Below, in pieces: positions 14,898 to 24,051 of a stretch of 47,651 nucleotides of DNA. The position numbers and the translations under genes are program-made. The DNA is from an uncultured Eubacteriales bacterium (lineage in GTDB: Bacteria; Bacillota; Clostridia; Oscillospirales; Acutalibacteraceae). The DNA lies in the NCBI GenBank assembly GCA_900315785.1, contig ONAL01000008.1, positions 1-47,651 on the forward strand. The letters are read 5' to 3'. Each line of letters starts with the position of its first letter. Position 1 is the stretch's first letter. The notes beneath the pieces are model-generated. The model saw nothing but the letters and a program-made list of their open reading frames with translations, was not told the DNA's origin and did no database searches.

Positions 14898-16766
14898 TTA
14901 GTTGGTCAAGTGATTGAAGGTCGGAACCATATTTTCAAGGAGCGAGAGCACCTTGTCGCTCTCGTTTGACTCGGCAGCGTTTCTGAGCTCGTCGAGCTCG
15001 GGAAGGAAGCTGTCGGCGTTGATGTCAATCTGGTTGCCGATAAAAATCTTCTTGTTTACTGTCTTTTTCAGACCCTCTTCGTCCATAAGCAGCTCCTCAT
15101 AGAGCTTCTCGCCCGGGCGAAGTCCCGTGAACTTAATCTCCACGTCCTTATACGGTTCCTTGCCGTACATACGGATAAGGTTCTCCGCAAGGGTTACAAT
15201 CTTGACGGGCTCACCCATATCGAGGACGAAAATCTCGCCGCCCTTGGCTATCGCTCCTGCTTCGAGCACGAGCGAAACCGCCTCGGGAATCGTCATAAAG
15301 TAGCGGATAATATCGGGGTGAGTGACCGTTACGGGGTTGCCCGACTCAATCTGACGGCGGAAAAGCGGAATAACCGAGCCGTTGGAGCCGAGGACGTTTC
15401 CGAAACGCGTTGTGACAAAGTCGGTGTGCTCGCTTCGCTGAGCCTTGTACTGGATAATCATCTCGCAGACGCGCTTGGTACAGCCCATAACGTTTGTGGG
15501 GTTGACCGCCTTGTCGGTTGAGATGAGCACGAACTTGTCCGCCTTGTACTTTTCGGCGAGCGTCGCGACGTTGAAGGTGCCGAAGATATTGTTCTTGACG
15601 GCTTCCTCGGGGACTGTCTCCATAAGCGGAACGTGCTTGTGAGCTGCAGCGTGGAAAACGAGCTGAGGACGGTATTTAGCGAAAATATAATCCATCTTGT
15701 CGTAGTCGCGAACCGAGGAAATCAACGTGACGAGGTCAATGCTGTCGCCGTATTCCATAATGATTTCCTGCTGAACGTCGTAGGCGTTGTTCTCGTAGAT
15801 ATCGACAATGATAATACTCTTGGGGCTGTACTTCGCAATCTGACGGACGAGCTCGGAGCCGATTGAACCGCCGCCGCCCGTAATCATACAAACCTTGCCC
15901 TTGATAAAGGCTTTTATCTCGTTTTTATCAAAGGAAACGGGCTCTCTGCCGAGCAAGTCCTCAATCTTGATGTCGACCGCCTGGCTGATGAGCTGAGTGT
16001 GCTGGTCATCAAAAAGAAGGTCGCCGAGGTACGGGATAACCTTAATCTTACACTTTGTGAGCGCGCAGATATCGAGGATACGCTTTCTGTCGTCCTTGGA
16101 ACAGGACGGAATCGCGAAGATAATCTGCTCGACGTTGAAGCTCTCAGAGATGCTCACGATATCTGAGGTCGTGCCCAGAACGCGTTCGCCGCGGACGCGG
16201 CTGTGGATTTTTGCGGGGCTGTCGTCAACGAGACCGACCACGTCGATGTTGGCGGTGGGGTTGTTGGGGTCGAAGCGCGAGCCCTCAATCTCCGCGAGAA
16301 TCATCTCGGCGGCGTGACCTGCGCCGACAATCAGCGTGCGGACGGCGTTGCTGTCTTTTCCCGCGTCGGAGATTGTCAGGAAGGTCTTTCTGAAGCAGAA
16401 CCTGAACAGCAGAACGCCTGCTGTTGTGACAACAAAGTTAATCAAAAAGAACAGCTTCGAAACGTCGCGATGAACCATAAAGAAAATGAGAATCGCGAGG
16501 AGCTGTCCCGCGAACATTCCCGCTCCGCAGATAACGTAGTCCGTTAGCTTGAAGTAACGCCACGATTTGGCGTAGGAGCCGAGGGAGAACTGAATCAGAC
16601 CGCACAGGATGACGTCCGCTATCATAATATAATAAAGCCCGAAAAAGCCGTGCGAATACGATGGAGCTATGAAATGGAAAATAGAGTTTGTGATAAGAGT
16701 GCCGACAATGATAATGAAAATATCGGCAAACGCAAGGATAAGCTTGCGCACGTTAAAATTCTTCAC
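14898..16766 (-). CDS. Membrane UDP-GlcNAc 4,6-dehydratase-like protein (CapD/PglF type)
   Basis: A 622-aa polysaccharide biosynthesis protein of the long CapD/WbpM/PglF class. Residues 1-125 hold about four membrane helices; a first Rossmann-like domain follows (VGAGHAAEMIL, VGLVDDSP), then the catalytic SDR domain from about residue 290 with TGGGGSIGSELV and STDKAVNPTNVMGCTKR. In this class Met replaces the usual SDR Tyr, as seen here (NVMGCTKR). Expected reaction: UDP-GlcNAc to its 4-keto-6-deoxy derivative for surface glycans. Translation starts at GTG with a strong AGGAGAGG. Its substrate would come from the neighbouring amino-sugar operon. Confidence 0.88.
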   Translation of the reverse strand: MKNFNVRKLILAFADIFIIIVGTLITNSIFHFIAPSYSHGFFGLYYIMIADVILCGLIQFSLGSYAKSWRYFKLTDYVICGAGMFAGQLLAILIFFMVHRDVSKLFFLINFVVTTAGVLLFRFCFRKTFLTISDAGKDSNAVRTLIVGAGHAAEMILAEIEGSRFDPNNPTANIDVVGLVDDSPAKIHSRVRGERVLGTTSDIVSISESFNVEQIIFAIPSCSKDDRKRILDICALTKCKIKVIPYLGDLLFDDQHTQLISQAVDIKIEDLLGREPVSFDKNEIKAFIKGKVCMITGGGGSIGSELVRQIAKYSPKSIIIVDIYENNAYDVQQEIIMEYGDSIDLVTLISSVRDYDKMDYIFAKYRPQLVFHAAAHKHVPLMETVPEEAVKNNIFGTFNVATLAEKYKADKFVLISTDKAVNPTNVMGCTKRVCEMIIQYKAQRSEHTDFVTTRFGNVLGSNGSVIPLFRRQIESGNPVTVTHPDIIRYFMTIPEAVSLVLEAGAIAKGGEIFVLDMGEPVKIVTLAENLIRMYGKEPYKDVEIKFTGLRPGEKLYEELLMDEEGLKKTVNKKIFIGNQIDINADSFLPELDELRNAAESNESDKVLSLLENMVPTFNHLTN

Positions 16767-16814
16767 AATACCTCTCCTTCCCCGTAGATTTGCATACTAC
16801 TGCATTATTAATTA

Positions 16815-16843
16815 ATTATAAGTTCTCGGGAGAACAATGTCAA
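16815..16843 (-). promoter_or_regulatory. Consensus promoter with palindrome in the spacer
   Basis: On the minus strand TTGACA (16843-16838) and TATAAT (16820-16815) are 17 nt apart, a perfect sigma-A promoter for the dehydratase gene. The spacer is largely the palindrome GTTCTC-NN-GAGAAC (16822-16835), placed to act as an operator. Confidence 0.85.
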
Positions 16844-16912
16844 TGTTTTTTCATTTTTCGACTTTTTTGACAAAACGTGACGCAAAATTATGTGCACATT
16901 TAATACTCAGGC

Positions 16913-16942
16913 TTGACAATGCCCCGAATGCTTTGATATAAA
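16913..16942 (+). promoter_or_regulatory. Promoter of the metallophosphoesterase gene
   Basis: TTGACA (16913-16918) and TATAAA (16937-16942) with an 18-nt spacer. Confidence 0.7.
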
Positions 16943-16969
16943 TAGGTATACAGCTTTTCGGGGGACGAT

Positions 16970-17827
16970 ATGAAGCGAAAATCTTTCACGAAGCTCGGGG
17001 TTGTTCTGATACTTATTTTCTGCGTTTTTTCGGAAATTATCTACTCAAACAACTGTCTGACCGTGACAAATTACAATATAAAAACAGACAAGACCGACGC
17101 GAGCTTCCGTGCCGTATTGCTGTCGGACCTACATAATAAGGAATTCGGCAGAAACAACCACCTGCTGCTCGAAGCAGTCGAAAGTCTCAAGCCCGACATT
17201 ATCTTTGTCGCTGGCGATATGGTGACGATGGGTGACCCGAACACGGAAACCGCCCTCAACGTGTACCGAGGTCTGGCGGAGCTTGCGCCGACGTACTGCT
17301 GCGTCGGAAACCACGAGCGCAACTTCGAGAGCCGCGACACGCTTTACCGCAAAATCAGCGAAACAGGCGCTCATCTGCTGCAAAACTCCATGGAGACCGT
17401 AAGCGTAGGCGGCGGCAAAATCACCGTCGGCGGGCTCTACGGCTTTCCGTACTATGAGTTTTCCTCAATCTACGACCCAAGCCGACTATTTCTGGAGAGC
17501 TTTATTGAACAGGAAAAGGATAATTACTCAATCCTTCTGGCTCACGAGCCCGAGTTCTTTATGTGGAAGCTCAGCGAAAAAGAGCTCGACCTTATGCTGA
17601 GCGGTCACACCCACGGCGGAATCATCAGGCTGCCGTTTATCGGCGCGCTTGTTGCGCCGAATCAGGGCGTTCTCGCAAAGAACGGCGATATTCTGCCGAA
17701 ATACACAAAGGGAATGTATCATTCCGACACGGCGAATATGATAGTCACGGCGGGGCTTTCGAACGAAAAAATCGTCCCGAGGCTCAACAATCCGCCCGAA
17801 ATCTGTGTTATCAATATTAACAAATAA
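16970..17827 (+). CDS. Membrane-anchored metallophosphoesterase (YkuE/YaeI-like)
   Basis: A 285-aa calcineurin-like phosphoesterase with one N-terminal membrane helix (residues 8-25), so the catalytic domain is probably outside. Five metal-binding blocks are visible: LLSDLHNKEFG, VAGDMVTMG, CVGNHE, LAHEPEFF and LSGHTHGG. This is the YkuE/YaeI layout, whose members hydrolyse phosphodiester or pyrophosphate bonds in the envelope. GGGGGA precedes the ATG. It has its own promoter, divergent from the dehydratase gene; the substrate is not indicated. Confidence 0.9.
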   Translation: MKRKSFTKLGVVLILIFCVFSEIIYSNNCLTVTNYNIKTDKTDASFRAVLLSDLHNKEFGRNNHLLLEAVESLKPDIIFVAGDMVTMGDPNTETALNVYRGLAELAPTYCCVGNHERNFESRDTLYRKISETGAHLLQNSMETVSVGGGKITVGGLYGFPYYEFSSIYDPSRLFLESFIEQEKDNYSILLAHEPEFFMWKLSEKELDLMLSGHTHGGIIRLPFIGALVAPNQGVLAKNGDILPKYTKGMYHSDTANMIVTAGLSNEKIVPRLNNPPEICVININK

Positions 17828-17939
17828 ATTTATCTTCAATCTAAATTAAATTTTCATAATCCCTGAGGGTATCTTTAACACATTTGTCTATAGATTATCG
17901 GGGCGAAAAGGTGTACAATAATTTTCGGAGGTGGTAAGT

Positions 17940-18866
17940 ATGATGAATATATACAGAACCGAGAACGGCGTGCTTAACGAGGTTAAGGAGCTGCAGCCCG
18001 GGGTTTGGGTAAAGCTTACCGCTCCCGACGCTGAGGAAAACCAGCAGATTGTCGAGCATTACGGAATCGACTTTACCGACCTTGTAGCGGCGCTGGACGA
18101 CGAGGAAAGCTCGCGTATCGAGTTCGAGGACGACTACACCCTCATTCTTGTCGATATCCCGATTCCCGAAATTCGCAACGACGAGGAACACTACACCACC
18201 ATTCCTCTGGGTATTATTCTCACGGAGGATTCGATTATAACCGTATGCCGTCAGGAGGTCGAGATTTTCGAGAAAAATCTTCGCTTCAAGATGCGCAACT
18301 TCAGCACCAGAAAAAAGACCAGATTTGTCTATCATATTCTGTACAGTATCTCAAAGCTCTACCTCTACGACCTTCGCAACATCGACAAGAGCCGTACCGA
18401 AATCGAGGAAAGAGCGGGCAAGGACACCGTCGACACGGATATCATCTCGCTGCATGAGCTTGAATCCTCGCTTGTATACTTTGCGACCTCGCTGAGAGCG
18501 AACAACATGGTAATCACAAGGCTTATGCGTATCAACCAGTTCCCCGAGGACGAGGAGCTGATTGAGGACACGATTATCGAGAACAATCAGGCGATTGAGA
18601 TGACCACGATTTACCGTGATATCATCGACTCAACCCGAGAGCTCATCTCGGCGGTTATGGACAACAGGCTAAACAACGTGATGAAGGCGCTCACCTCGAT
18701 TACGCTTGTAATGGCGATTCCGACGGTCATTTCGGGTATCTACGGAATGAACCTCAAGTGGCTGCCGTTCGCTAACACAATCCACGGCTTCGGCATTGTC
18801 TGCGCGGGCACAGCTGTAATCTGCGCGGTGATTATGCTGATTCTGAAACGAAAAAAGATGTTATAA
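17940..18866 (+). CDS. CorA-like magnesium/divalent cation channel
   Basis: A 308-aa CorA family protein: a large cytoplasmic N-terminal domain rich in acidic residues, a long coiled helix (ENNQAIEMTTIYRDIIDSTRELISAVMDNRLNN), then two C-terminal membrane helices with the signature YGMN at the end of the first. The basic C-terminus KRKKML is typical. A strong GGAGGTGG precedes two adjacent ATG codons (17940, 17943); the longer frame from 17931 begins inside that site. No Mg2+ riboswitch is apparent in the short leader. It is monocistronic and ends in a long hairpin. Confidence 0.93.
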   Translation: MMNIYRTENGVLNEVKELQPGVWVKLTAPDAEENQQIVEHYGIDFTDLVAALDDEESSRIEFEDDYTLILVDIPIPEIRNDEEHYTTIPLGIILTEDSIITVCRQEVEIFEKNLRFKMRNFSTRKKTRFVYHILYSISKLYLYDLRNIDKSRTEIEERAGKDTVDTDIISLHELESSLVYFATSLRANNMVITRLMRINQFPEDEELIEDTIIENNQAIEMTTIYRDIIDSTRELISAVMDNRLNNVMKALTSITLVMAIPTVISGIYGMNLKWLPFANTIHGFGIVCAGTAVICAVIMLILKRKKML

Positions 18867-18871
18867 AAATT

Positions 18872-18905
18872 CCGACTCAGGCGAAAAAGCCTGAGTCGGT
18901 TTTGT
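18872..18905. terminator. Strong intrinsic terminator between convergent genes
   Basis: CCGACTCAGGC pairs perfectly with GCCTGAGTCGG around GAAAAA and is followed by TTTTG. It separates corA from the convergent ABC exporter. Confidence 0.9.
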
Positions 18906-18906
18906 T

Positions 18907-21546
18907 TTATTCTGTCCTGAGTGCGATTACGGGGTCCTTCTTAGCCGCGATTCGCGCGGGCACAAGTCCCGCAATAAACGTGAGTATCATACTGATAACC
19001 ACGAGCGAAATGCCGCCCTCAAGCGGAAGCTGAGAAACGGACTTGATATCCGCGGCTGACTCGATAATCAGATTGATAGGGATATTGAGCAATAGCGTTA
19101 TGCCTATGCCGATGAGACCCGCCGCAAAGCCGATTATCAGCGTTTCGGCGTTGAACACGCGGCTTACGTCGCGCTTTCTGGCTCCGATTGCGCGCAGGAT
19201 TCCGATTTCCTTGGTGCGCTCGAGAACCGAGATATAGGTGATGATACCAATCATAATCGACGAAACGATGAGCGAAATCGAAACAAATCCGATGAGTACA
19301 TAGCTGATTGCGTTGATAATCGTGGTGACGGAGTCCATCATCAGACCGATATAATCGGTGTAGCTGATTTTATCGGCTTCCTTGACGCCCTTGTTGTAGC
19401 TCTTGATGATATCCTCAATGCCGTCCTTGCTCTCGAAATCCTTGGGATAGATATCGATTTCGGACGGAGAATCAAGGTCCGCGACGCCGAGCTTTTTGAG
19501 GTTGGATTCATAGGTGTTGTCGGACGAGAGCTTGTCGAGCGCCTTCTTGAAGCTGTTGGCGATTTGCTCGTCGGTCATTCCGCTCTGGCGCATACTCTCG
19601 ATATACGCCTTATTCTGAGCCTGGCTTTCCTCGTCGAGCGTCTCGATATACGCGTAGACGTCCTCGATTGTGAACTTCTTTTTGCTGTCGTTCTTTCTGA
19701 ACTTGAGCCCCGTGAAAACGTCGGTACCCTTGTGCTTCTTCTGCAGTTTGACGATTTCGGACTTGTTGACCTCGTTGATTACGCGTTCCATAAGGTCGCT
19801 TCTGTAGCCGATTCCGCCGTAACGGCTGATTTCGTTTGTGGATTTCTCCGACTTGACGATACCGACAATCCTGATTTCCTCGGCGTCCTTGAGAGCGCTG
19901 ATGACATAGGGCTCGTCGTCGGAACGGTCCTCCCAGATTCCCGCTTCGTTCTTCTCATAATAGTCGGTGTTGAGCATAAGCTTATACTTCTGCTTGAGAA
20001 GCGTGTCGTAGCTGATTTCGACAGAGGGGATTTTCTTGACCTTCTTGCCCGCTGAGGACTTTTTCAGATTCTTAACGAGCTTATCCTGGTCCATTAGTCC
20101 GAGACAGTAGAGCGTGTAGTCGCTGATTTGACCGTTCTCGTCGAGAATAACGACCGCCTCGTTGTACTTTTCGGGGAGCCTTCCGCGCTTTACCTTGTAG
20201 GTTGCTTCCAGAATTTCCTTGTGGTCGGAAAGGCGCATCCAGATGTCCTCTGTTCTGCCTGGCGTGAACGCGTCGAAGCTCAGCACGCTCTGCTCGGTTG
20301 TGGGTGAGGTGTTGAAGCCCAAATCCGACATAAACGTCGCGGGGTTAACCTTTTTGAGCCCGTCCGAGGTGTCGGCGCGGTAGATATTCAGCGGAGTGCT
20401 GTATTTATATACAATTTCCGAAACGTACTTGTCGATATCGCTTTTGCCCGATTCGAGATACTTTTTGAACGCTTCGAGGTTGTTCTTGGTGGTGCCGCCG
20501 ACCATTGCGTCGAGCACGTCACCCATAATATTGTTGGAGCGGACGGTGTTCTTCTTCGCCTTGCCCTCGCTCTTTGTCATACCGATAAAGGCTTCCATAA
20601 GCGAGGTCATATCGCTTGATTCGTCCATAATCATCATCGGGTACGAGGTGAGCGTGTCGCGCTGAACCTTGTCTATATACAGCTGTATACCGCTCGAAAG
20701 CGAGAGGATAAGCGCAATTCCGATAATTCCGATTGAGCCCGCGAACGACACGAGGAAGGTTCTGCCCTTCTTGGTTCTGAGGTTGTTAAAGCTCAGACTG
20801 AGCGCCGTGAAAAAGGACATCGAGGTCTTTTTCTTCTTCTTTTCGGGCTTCTTCTCCCCGACCTCTTCCTCGTAGGGCATTGAATCGCCGACGACCTTGC
20901 CGTCGAGCAGGTTTATGATTCGGGTGGAATACTTCTCGGCAAGCTCGGGGTTATGGGTTACCATAATTACAAGTCTGTCCGCGGAAATCTCCTTGAGGAT
21001 TTCCATAATCTGGACGCTGGTTTCGCTGTCGAGAGCTCCCGTCGGTTCGTCCGCAAGCAGAATTTCGGGGTCGTTGACAAGCGCTCTGGCAATCGCCACA
21101 CGCTGCATCTGACCGCCCGAAAGCTGGTTGGGCTTCTTTGAGAGCTGGTCGCCGAGACCTACCTTCTCGAGCGCTTCCTTCGCGCGTTTTCTGCGCTGTG
21201 ACTTTGACACACCCGAAAGCGTGAGCGCGAGCTCGACGTTCGAGAGCACGCTCTGATGTGAAATCAGGTTATAGCTCTGGAACACAAAGCCGATACTGTG
21301 ATTGCGGTAGGTGTCCCAGTCGCGCGCCTTGAAATCCTCGGTGGATTTGCCGTCGATAATAAGGTCGCCCTCGGTGTACTTGTCGAGGCCGCCGATGATG
21401 TTGAGCAGAGTTGTCTTGCCGCAGCCCGACTGACCGAGCACGGAAACAAACTCGTTCTTTCTGAAATCAAGGCTGACGCCGCGGAGCGCGTGAACGACGC
21501 CCGAGCCGACCTTGTAGTCCTTTGTGATATTTTTTAAGCTAAGCAT
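18907..21546 (-). CDS. ABC exporter, ATPase fused to FtsX-type permease (MacB-like)
   Basis: An 879-aa fusion. Residues 1-225 are the ATPase: Walker A GQSGCGKTT, Q loop FVFQSYN, signature LSGGQMQ, Walker B ILLADEPTGALDS and a histidine switch VTHNPE. A Lys-rich linker (KKPEKKKKKTS) leads to a first membrane helix near residue 265, a large extracytoplasmic domain to about 755, then three helices with the FtsX motif LERTKEIGILRAIGARKRDV. This is the type VII, MacB-like mechanotransducer class, which moves lipoproteins, peptides or antibiotics or signals across the membrane. Substrate is unknown; no two-component system adjoins it. The ATG follows AAGGGTGAGG. Confidence 0.92.
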   Translation of the reverse strand: MLSLKNITKDYKVGSGVVHALRGVSLDFRKNEFVSVLGQSGCGKTTLLNIIGGLDKYTEGDLIIDGKSTEDFKARDWDTYRNHSIGFVFQSYNLISHQSVLSNVELALTLSGVSKSQRRKRAKEALEKVGLGDQLSKKPNQLSGGQMQRVAIARALVNDPEILLADEPTGALDSETSVQIMEILKEISADRLVIMVTHNPELAEKYSTRIINLLDGKVVGDSMPYEEEVGEKKPEKKKKKTSMSFFTALSLSFNNLRTKKGRTFLVSFAGSIGIIGIALILSLSSGIQLYIDKVQRDTLTSYPMMIMDESSDMTSLMEAFIGMTKSEGKAKKNTVRSNNIMGDVLDAMVGGTTKNNLEAFKKYLESGKSDIDKYVSEIVYKYSTPLNIYRADTSDGLKKVNPATFMSDLGFNTSPTTEQSVLSFDAFTPGRTEDIWMRLSDHKEILEATYKVKRGRLPEKYNEAVVILDENGQISDYTLYCLGLMDQDKLVKNLKKSSAGKKVKKIPSVEISYDTLLKQKYKLMLNTDYYEKNEAGIWEDRSDDEPYVISALKDAEEIRIVGIVKSEKSTNEISRYGGIGYRSDLMERVINEVNKSEIVKLQKKHKGTDVFTGLKFRKNDSKKKFTIEDVYAYIETLDEESQAQNKAYIESMRQSGMTDEQIANSFKKALDKLSSDNTYESNLKKLGVADLDSPSEIDIYPKDFESKDGIEDIIKSYNKGVKEADKISYTDYIGLMMDSVTTIINAISYVLIGFVSISLIVSSIMIGIITYISVLERTKEIGILRAIGARKRDVSRVFNAETLIIGFAAGLIGIGITLLLNIPINLIIESAADIKSVSQLPLEGGISLVVISMILTFIAGLVPARIAAKKDPVIALRTE

Positions 21547-21575
21547 AGCCTCACCCTTTTGGAAAAGTTTTCATC

Positions 21576-21584
21576 ATTATACCA
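21576..21584 (-). promoter_or_regulatory. Extended -10 promoter of the ABC exporter gene
   Basis: On the minus strand TGGTATAAT (TGnTATAAT) lies about 30 nt before the start codon; the -35 region is only a T run. Confidence 0.5.
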
Positions 21585-21624
21585 CAATAAGCCCGCGGAA
21601 AAAAGTGAAAAAATCAAGTTTTTA

Positions 21625-21653
21625 TTGAAAATTTATACAGCTCAATATATAAT
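21625..21653 (+). promoter_or_regulatory. Promoter of the CotH-dockerin gene
   Basis: TTGAAA (21625-21630) and TATAAT (21648-21653), 17-nt spacer. Confidence 0.8.
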
Positions 21654-21676
21654 GTATAGAAAGGCAAGGTGATTTT

Positions 21677-23920
21677 ATGAAAACAAAGCTCACAGCGATA
21701 ATCTTCGCAGCAATACTTATAGTTACATCGGTTTTTCCGATTATTACCGCGTCGGCAGTGGACGTTCCCGCAGCGGACAAGCCGTCCTTCGCAATTGAGA
21801 CAGGCGGAATCTACGCTCACGCAAAGGCTCAGAGCACGAGCTCTCAGGCGTGGACAATCTGGGGCTCATACACGGGAATCAACGCGGACCAGAGCGCAAG
21901 ATATATTTTCCTGCCCAAGACGGCAGACGACGACAAGGTCGAGCTCTACAACAACTTTGACGAGGAAGTGACCGTAAACGGCACGGCTATTCCCGCAAAA
22001 AGCTCGGCGATTATCGGCTATACAGTCGGTGAAGGGCTCGCGGTTGAGCGCGGCTCAAAGTCATACACGCTCATTATCCGCAAGAGCGACGCCGAGGCGA
22101 GCGTTTATGTCAACGACACGAACACCTCGTTTACAGATTATCAGGGCAACACGGTCAACGCCGATTTATACTCCTTCCTCATTCAGAACAAGGAAAACTC
22201 GGTCAAGGGCTCGGACGTTTCGGTTGTCAGCGACAGCGGAATTGTGGACACAACCCTCAAAAAGATTAAGGGCAGAGGCAACACAAACTGGCGCGAAACC
22301 GACAAGAAGCCCTTTAACCTGACCTTCAATAACGCAATCCAAATCGGTCACACAAGCGGCAAGAAATTCTCGTTTGTATCAAACGCCAAGGATTCGACGT
22401 TGCTCAGAAACTCCGTTATGTACGACCTCGCTCACGATGTGGGTTCGCCCTATTCGCCGAACTCCAGCTTTGTGGACTTCTATGTGAACGGCGTTTACCG
22501 CGGCTGTTACATCGCCTGTGACAAGGTCGATTTGGGCAAAAGCTCTCTCGTTTCGCTCAAGGACACGTCCGACACCGCAGACAGCGACTTTAACTTCCTC
22601 GTTGAGGTTGACGTCTGGAACTATCAGAACGACGTTTACTTTGTGACCGACACGGGCTACCACATTGTGCTCAAGGCTCCCGACCTCGACGGCTACGACG
22701 AGAACGACCCGAGCCAGAAGGCAAAGTATGACTTCATCAAAAACACCTATCAGAACTTCGAAAACGTGCTCTACTCGGGAACGCTCAGCGAGCTTGAGGA
22801 AATCTGCGACCTCGACAGTCTCGCCACGATGTATCTGCTTCAGGACTTCGGCAAGAACTGCGACGGCGGCTACACGAGCACCTACTTCACCTATAACGCG
22901 GCGGAAAAGAAATTCTATGCCGCTCCGCTCTGGGACTGCGACTCAGACCTCGGAGCCGTAAACTGCACGCGCGACGGCTGCTCAACCTCGACCTCGAGTG
23001 TTTCGGGCTGGACAACGAGACTTGCGACCTACAACAAAACCGTTAACCCCTACGGCAAAGCCTTCACAAACAAAGGAAAAACCGCCGACGGCAAGACCTT
23101 TGAGGAGATTGTCAGAACGGTATGGAGCGAGCGTTTTGTTCCCGCAATCGACGTTCTCTTCGGCAGAAGCCAGTCGAACGGCAGGCTCAAGAGCATTGAC
23201 GAGTACGCTTCTTCAATCGCGAACGCGCGCTACAACAACTATGTAATGTGGGACTTTATGTGGTACTGCTCAAAATACACCAACACAGGTCTCAAAAAGA
23301 CATATGACAAAAACTACGACGGCGAGCTTCTGTACCTCAAGGACTGGACACAGGCGAGAGCAGAATGGATTACTGCGCAGTTTTCGATTGAACCCGAGGA
23401 CCCCGAAGCACCCGTAACCGTGTATTTCAAGGACGTTCACGGCTGGAACGACGTTCACTACTACGTCTGGGGCGACGGCAGCGAAGCAAGCTGGCCGGGC
23501 AACGCCGCCGAGTATATTGGCAAGGACGCTGACGGCTGCAAGCTCTTCAAGGCTGAGTTTGACAGAAAGTACACAAAGGTTATTTTCAACAACAACGACC
23601 AGAAGGAGCAGACCGAAAATCTGAATTCGACAAGCGGCGTGCTCTACGCTCCGACAAACGACTACACAACCAAGTCGGGCAAGAAGTATTATACGACGGA
23701 CGCTATGACCTATGGCGACAATCCGCTGCTCGGTGACCTCAACTTTGACAAAAAGGTCAACATAAACGACGCGACGCTGATTCAGCTTGCGCTTGTCGAA
23801 TTGAAGAACCTCAGCGAAAAAGAGCAGAAAGTCGCCGACACGGACAGAAACGGCATAATGACAATCCGCGACGCTACAATGATTCAGCTGCTCGCGGCAA
23901 ACAAAATCACCGAGCTTTAA
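21677..23920 (+). CDS. Secreted CotH domain protein with CBM26-like module and dockerin
   Basis: A 747-aa exported protein in three parts. A signal peptide (residues 1-27, cut near ASA) is followed by a CotH domain (about 130-530) with KGRGNTNWRETDKKPF, the LLRNSVMYDLAHDVG helix, NGVYRGCYIACDKVD and the metal-binding LWDCDSDLG. Residues 580-683 form a starch-binding-like module (VYFKDVHGWNDVHYYVWGDG, SWPG, VIFNNND). The end (684-747) is a type I dockerin with two calcium-loop repeats (GDLNFDKKVNINDATLIQLA and ADTDRNGIMTIRDATMIQLL). CotH relatives are protein or surface kinases. The dockerin implies docking to a cohesin scaffold; the CBM implies starch contact. CAAGGTGA precedes the ATG. Confidence 0.9.
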   Translation: MKTKLTAIIFAAILIVTSVFPIITASAVDVPAADKPSFAIETGGIYAHAKAQSTSSQAWTIWGSYTGINADQSARYIFLPKTADDDKVELYNNFDEEVTVNGTAIPAKSSAIIGYTVGEGLAVERGSKSYTLIIRKSDAEASVYVNDTNTSFTDYQGNTVNADLYSFLIQNKENSVKGSDVSVVSDSGIVDTTLKKIKGRGNTNWRETDKKPFNLTFNNAIQIGHTSGKKFSFVSNAKDSTLLRNSVMYDLAHDVGSPYSPNSSFVDFYVNGVYRGCYIACDKVDLGKSSLVSLKDTSDTADSDFNFLVEVDVWNYQNDVYFVTDTGYHIVLKAPDLDGYDENDPSQKAKYDFIKNTYQNFENVLYSGTLSELEEICDLDSLATMYLLQDFGKNCDGGYTSTYFTYNAAEKKFYAAPLWDCDSDLGAVNCTRDGCSTSTSSVSGWTTRLATYNKTVNPYGKAFTNKGKTADGKTFEEIVRTVWSERFVPAIDVLFGRSQSNGRLKSIDEYASSIANARYNNYVMWDFMWYCSKYTNTGLKKTYDKNYDGELLYLKDWTQARAEWITAQFSIEPEDPEAPVTVYFKDVHGWNDVHYYVWGDGSEASWPGNAAEYIGKDADGCKLFKAEFDRKYTKVIFNNNDQKEQTENLNSTSGVLYAPTNDYTTKSGKKYYTTDAMTYGDNPLLGDLNFDKKVNINDATLIQLALVELKNLSEKEQKVADTDRNGIMTIRDATMIQLLAANKITEL

Positions 23921-23987
23921 GATGTTTTGCACAATAAACGGTTCGGATTTTTGTGAAATGTGCTTGAGGCAAAAAAACTGAATAAGA

Positions 23988-24016
23988 TTGACTGACATCC
24001 TGATTTATTCTATAAT
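23988..24016 (+). promoter_or_regulatory. Promoter of the second dockerin gene
   Basis: TTGACT (23988-23993) and TATAAT (24011-24016), 17-nt spacer. Confidence 0.85.
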
Positions 24017-24051
24017 TTAATTGTCGAAAAATGTCAAATGAGGTGGTAGTT

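Noticed and set aside
17828-17939. Magnesium riboswitch before corA.
   Set aside because: The A/T-rich leader is short and shows none of the M-box conserved blocks.
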